From the NCBI GenBank assembly GCA_029260335.1, contig JAJDDL010000167.1, positions 1 to 7,065 of the forward strand: DNA of 7,065 nucleotides, written 5' to 3'. The position numbers were made by a program, and so were the translations under genes. This DNA is from Phycisphaerales bacterium. GTDB lineage: Bacteria > Planctomycetota > Phycisphaerae > Phycisphaerales > UBA1924. This document shows, piece by piece, positions 5,056 through 7,065 of the stretch. How positions within the stretch are numbered: position 1 is the first letter of the stretch; each line of letters starts with the position of its first letter. The notes under the pieces were generated by a model. It saw nothing but the letters and a program-made list of their open reading frames with translations. It was not told where the DNA came from and searched no databases.

Positions 5056-7065
5056 ATGAAACATGCACGGATTTTGTCGGCGTTTGCCGGTTTTGCCCTC
5101 GCCGCCGGTCTTGCTGGGGCGAAGGACCTGCCGCCGTTTGAGAAGGTCTCGGAGGGGTTCGAAGCCGTGAACTCGTCGCGGGACGGCACGAAGCCTCTGT
5201 ACAACGTCTGGATCAATAAGGGCGAGCGGCAGATGCTCGCGGAGATCCCGCGATCGTCGCTTGGCAAGCGGATGTTTGTGATCCCGACGGTCGCGGGCGG
5301 CGATTCGCAGATGGGGGTGTACTCGGTCTGGCACAACCAGGTTGGCAAGCCTTCGAAGCAGCTTTATTGGAAGAAGATTGGGGACAACCTGGTCCTGATC
5401 GAGCCGAACCTTACGATTCGTTCGATGGGCGACGCCGAGTCGAAGTCGGCGACGAGCCGGATTTACACCGATCGCGTGGTGCTGACGGCGGCGGTGATCG
5501 CCAAGGGCCCGAGCGGCGGGTATGTAATCGATCTGGACAACCTGCTCTTGAATCAGTCGAGCACGTTCTTCGGCGGGTTCACGCGTGGGGCGAACACGAG
5601 GCTTGCGGAGATCAAATCAGCCAAGGCGTTCCCCTACAACCTGGAGTTCACGCTTGAACTGCCGCGCGCGAACGGGCAGTTGGTGCAGATTCACTATTCG
5701 ATCGGCAGCCCGCCCAAGAGCAAGGGATTCAAGCCTCGGGAGGCGGATCGGCGGGTGGGGTTCTTCTACACGGACTTCACGAATCGGGCGAAGAACGATG
5801 GCGAGAGCCAGAAGGTGCGTTACGCGCATCGGTGGAACCTGGAGAAGCGGGATCCGGCGCTGCGACTGAGTCCGCCGAAAGAGCCGATCGTGTACTACAT
5901 CGAGCACACGACGCCCGTGCGATACCGCAAGTGGGTGAAAGAAGGGATCCTGGCCTGGAACAATGCGTTCGAGCAGGTGGGGATTCTGGGCGCGATCGAG
6001 GTGCGTCAGCAGGATGCGCAGACGGGCGCGTTCATGGACGTGGATCCAGAGGACATCCGGTATAGCTTTGTGCGTTGGACCAACAGCCACATGGGCTTTG
6101 CGATCGGCCCGAGCCACGCGCACCCTGAGACCGGCGAGATCTATGAGGCCGACATCGTGATGGACGAGCAGTTCATCAGCGGCTGGGCGTCGGATCACAT
6201 CACGAGCCAGCTCGCGACCGAGGCGATGATGGATATGGACGTGGAGACCGTCGCGTGGTTCGATGAGAATCCGGATTGGGATCCGCGGGTGCGGCTTGCT
6301 TCGCCCGAGGATCGGGCTTCGGTGATGGGGTATCGCAAGGCGGTTGCGAACGGGCAGGAGTGGGAGGGAGAGATCCCGCCGACGATGCTGCCGACGGTTT
6401 GGAATGGGCCGGACGCCGAACTGGCGAGTCATGGTGGGGTCTGCAATGCGCTGCATCACCTGACGCGTCAGGTTGGGTATTCGCGGATGATGCTCGACGC
6501 GGGGCTTATCAGCTTTGGTGATGAGGAAGGCGACGAGGATGTGCAGATGCTCGATGGTGTGCCGGAGGACTTCGTGGGGCCGTTGCTTCGCTCAGTGATC
6601 ATGCACGAGGTCGGGCACACGATGGGCCTGATGCACAACTGGAAGGGCACGAGCGTCGCTTCTTACGCCGAGATGAACTCCGAGGAGTACAAGGGCAAGA
6701 AGTCGGTGTCGGTGTCGGTGATGGACTACCTGCCGATCAACATCGTCGCGGCTGACGAGGACTCGGAACTGATCCAGGGCGATTTCGACACGATCGATCT
6801 GGGCACGTATGACATGTGGGCGATCGAGTGGGGATATGGCGCCAAGGGCTCTGAAGAGGTTGCTCGGCAGGCGGCCGATCCGGCCCACGCGTTCATGTCT
6901 GATGAGGGTTCGTCGGGTCCTGACCCGCACGCCAAGACGTGGGATCTGGGCGAGAACAGCTTGGACTACGCCGACAATCAGGTGCGGCTTGCCAGCAAGA
7001 TTCGCTCGAAGATCATCGACGAGATCGTGGATGACAACGAGAGTTGGCAAAAGGCGTCGCGGGCG
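5056..7065 (+). CDS. Secreted zinc metalloprotease, DUF5117/DUF4953-type (3' partial)
   Basis: The frame is open from ATG 5056 to the right edge, giving 670 residues; the 3' end is outside the window. In-frame TGA 5017-5019 and the signal peptide support this start. Residues 1-22 (MKHARILSAFAGFALAAGLAGA) form a signal peptide with likely cleavage after AGA, and no lipobox cysteine, so the protein is exported. Residues about 65-160 fit the DUF5117-like beta region. Residues 225-310 carry the family stretch FKPREADRRVGFF, RWNLEK, PIVYYIEHTTPVRYRKWVKE and GILAWNNAFEQVG. The zinc site HEVGHTMGLMHN spans residues 517-528, with H517, H521 and H527 as ligands and E518 as catalytic base. SVMDYLP (M556) is the metzincin Met-turn. 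Family members I recall are roughly 800-900 residues, so a C-terminal part is missing. The substrate is unknown. A 277-base gap with a hairpin separates it from the upstream gene, so its own promoter is likely. Confidence 0.93.
   Translation, partial: MKHARILSAFAGFALAAGLAGAKDLPPFEKVSEGFEAVNSSRDGTKPLYNVWINKGERQMLAEIPRSSLGKRMFVIPTVAGGDSQMGVYSVWHNQVGKPSKQLYWKKIGDNLVLIEPNLTIRSMGDAESKSATSRIYTDRVVLTAAVIAKGPSGGYVIDLDNLLLNQSSTFFGGFTRGANTRLAEIKSAKAFPYNLEFTLELPRANGQLVQIHYSIGSPPKSKGFKPREADRRVGFFYTDFTNRAKNDGESQKVRYAHRWNLEKRDPALRLSPPKEPIVYYIEHTTPVRYRKWVKEGILAWNNAFEQVGILGAIEVRQQDAQTGAFMDVDPEDIRYSFVRWTNSHMGFAIGPSHAHPETGEIYEADIVMDEQFISGWASDHITSQLATEAMMDMDVETVAWFDENPDWDPRVRLASPEDRASVMGYRKAVANGQEWEGEIPPTMLPTVWNGPDAELASHGGVCNALHHLTRQVGYSRMMLDAGLISFGDEEGDEDVQMLDGVPEDFVGPLLRSVIMHEVGHTMGLMHNWKGTSVASYAEMNSEEYKGKKSVSVSVMDYLPINIVAADEDSELIQGDFDTIDLGTYDMWAIEWGYGAKGSEEVARQAADPAHAFMSDEGSSGPDPHAKTWDLGENSLDYADNQVRLASKIRSKIIDEIVDDNESWQKASRA

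Noticed and set aside
4956..5141. A 61-codon frame starting with GTG across the intergenic gap and the metalloprotease start
   Set aside because: It overlaps the metalloprotease gene in another frame, has no convincing ribosome site, and its product has no recognisable feature.

Overview
The window is GC-rich bacterial DNA with two large genes on the plus strand, each cut by one window edge, and a 277-base gap between them. The style suggests a planctomycete, possibly the Phycisphaerae. The reasons are a giant membrane-anchored protein with a planctomycete-type squalene-cyclase-like helical domain, a secreted HExxHxxGxxH metalloprotease of the DUF5117/DUF4953 kind, and a 'GCCACTGGCGG...CCGCCAG' hairpin repeat of a type I associate with planctomycete intergenic DNA. 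This taxonomic call is inference from protein style, not a database match.

Bases 1-4778 hold the 3' part of a very long gene (1591 residues visible, true start outside the window). In order it encodes a PD40/TolB-like beta-propeller, a two-helix membrane hairpin with a run of 11 leucines, and about 730 residues of acidic Ala/Glu/Val-rich sequence that contain no lysine, cysteine or tryptophan until the very end. After that come a prenyltransferase/squalene-oxidase-repeat helical toroid, a carboxypeptidase-regulatory-like beta domain, and a C-terminal beta-rich domain resembling a galactose-binding module. The basic loop between the two helices puts both large ends on the periplasmic side. The linker contains a diverged 55-residue repeat at a spacing of 98 codons, with a shorter third relative upstream.

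Bases 4779-5055 are intergenic. They contain a perfect 25-base inverted repeat (4811-4835 and 4858-4882). Each arm is itself a small hairpin, so the structure is REP/BIME-like and lacks the T-run of an intrinsic terminator. No clear promoter is seen.

Bases 5056-7065 hold the 5' part of a gene for an exported zinc metalloprotease with a signal peptide, metzincin zinc site and Met-turn; its 3' end lies beyond the window.

Both products are predicted to work outside the cytoplasmic membrane. Nothing in the sequence proves a joint function: the gap and hairpin make them look like separate transcription units. The most unusual item is the domain fusion with its lysine-free linker. I see no RNA gene, CRISPR array, insertion sequence or phage feature.
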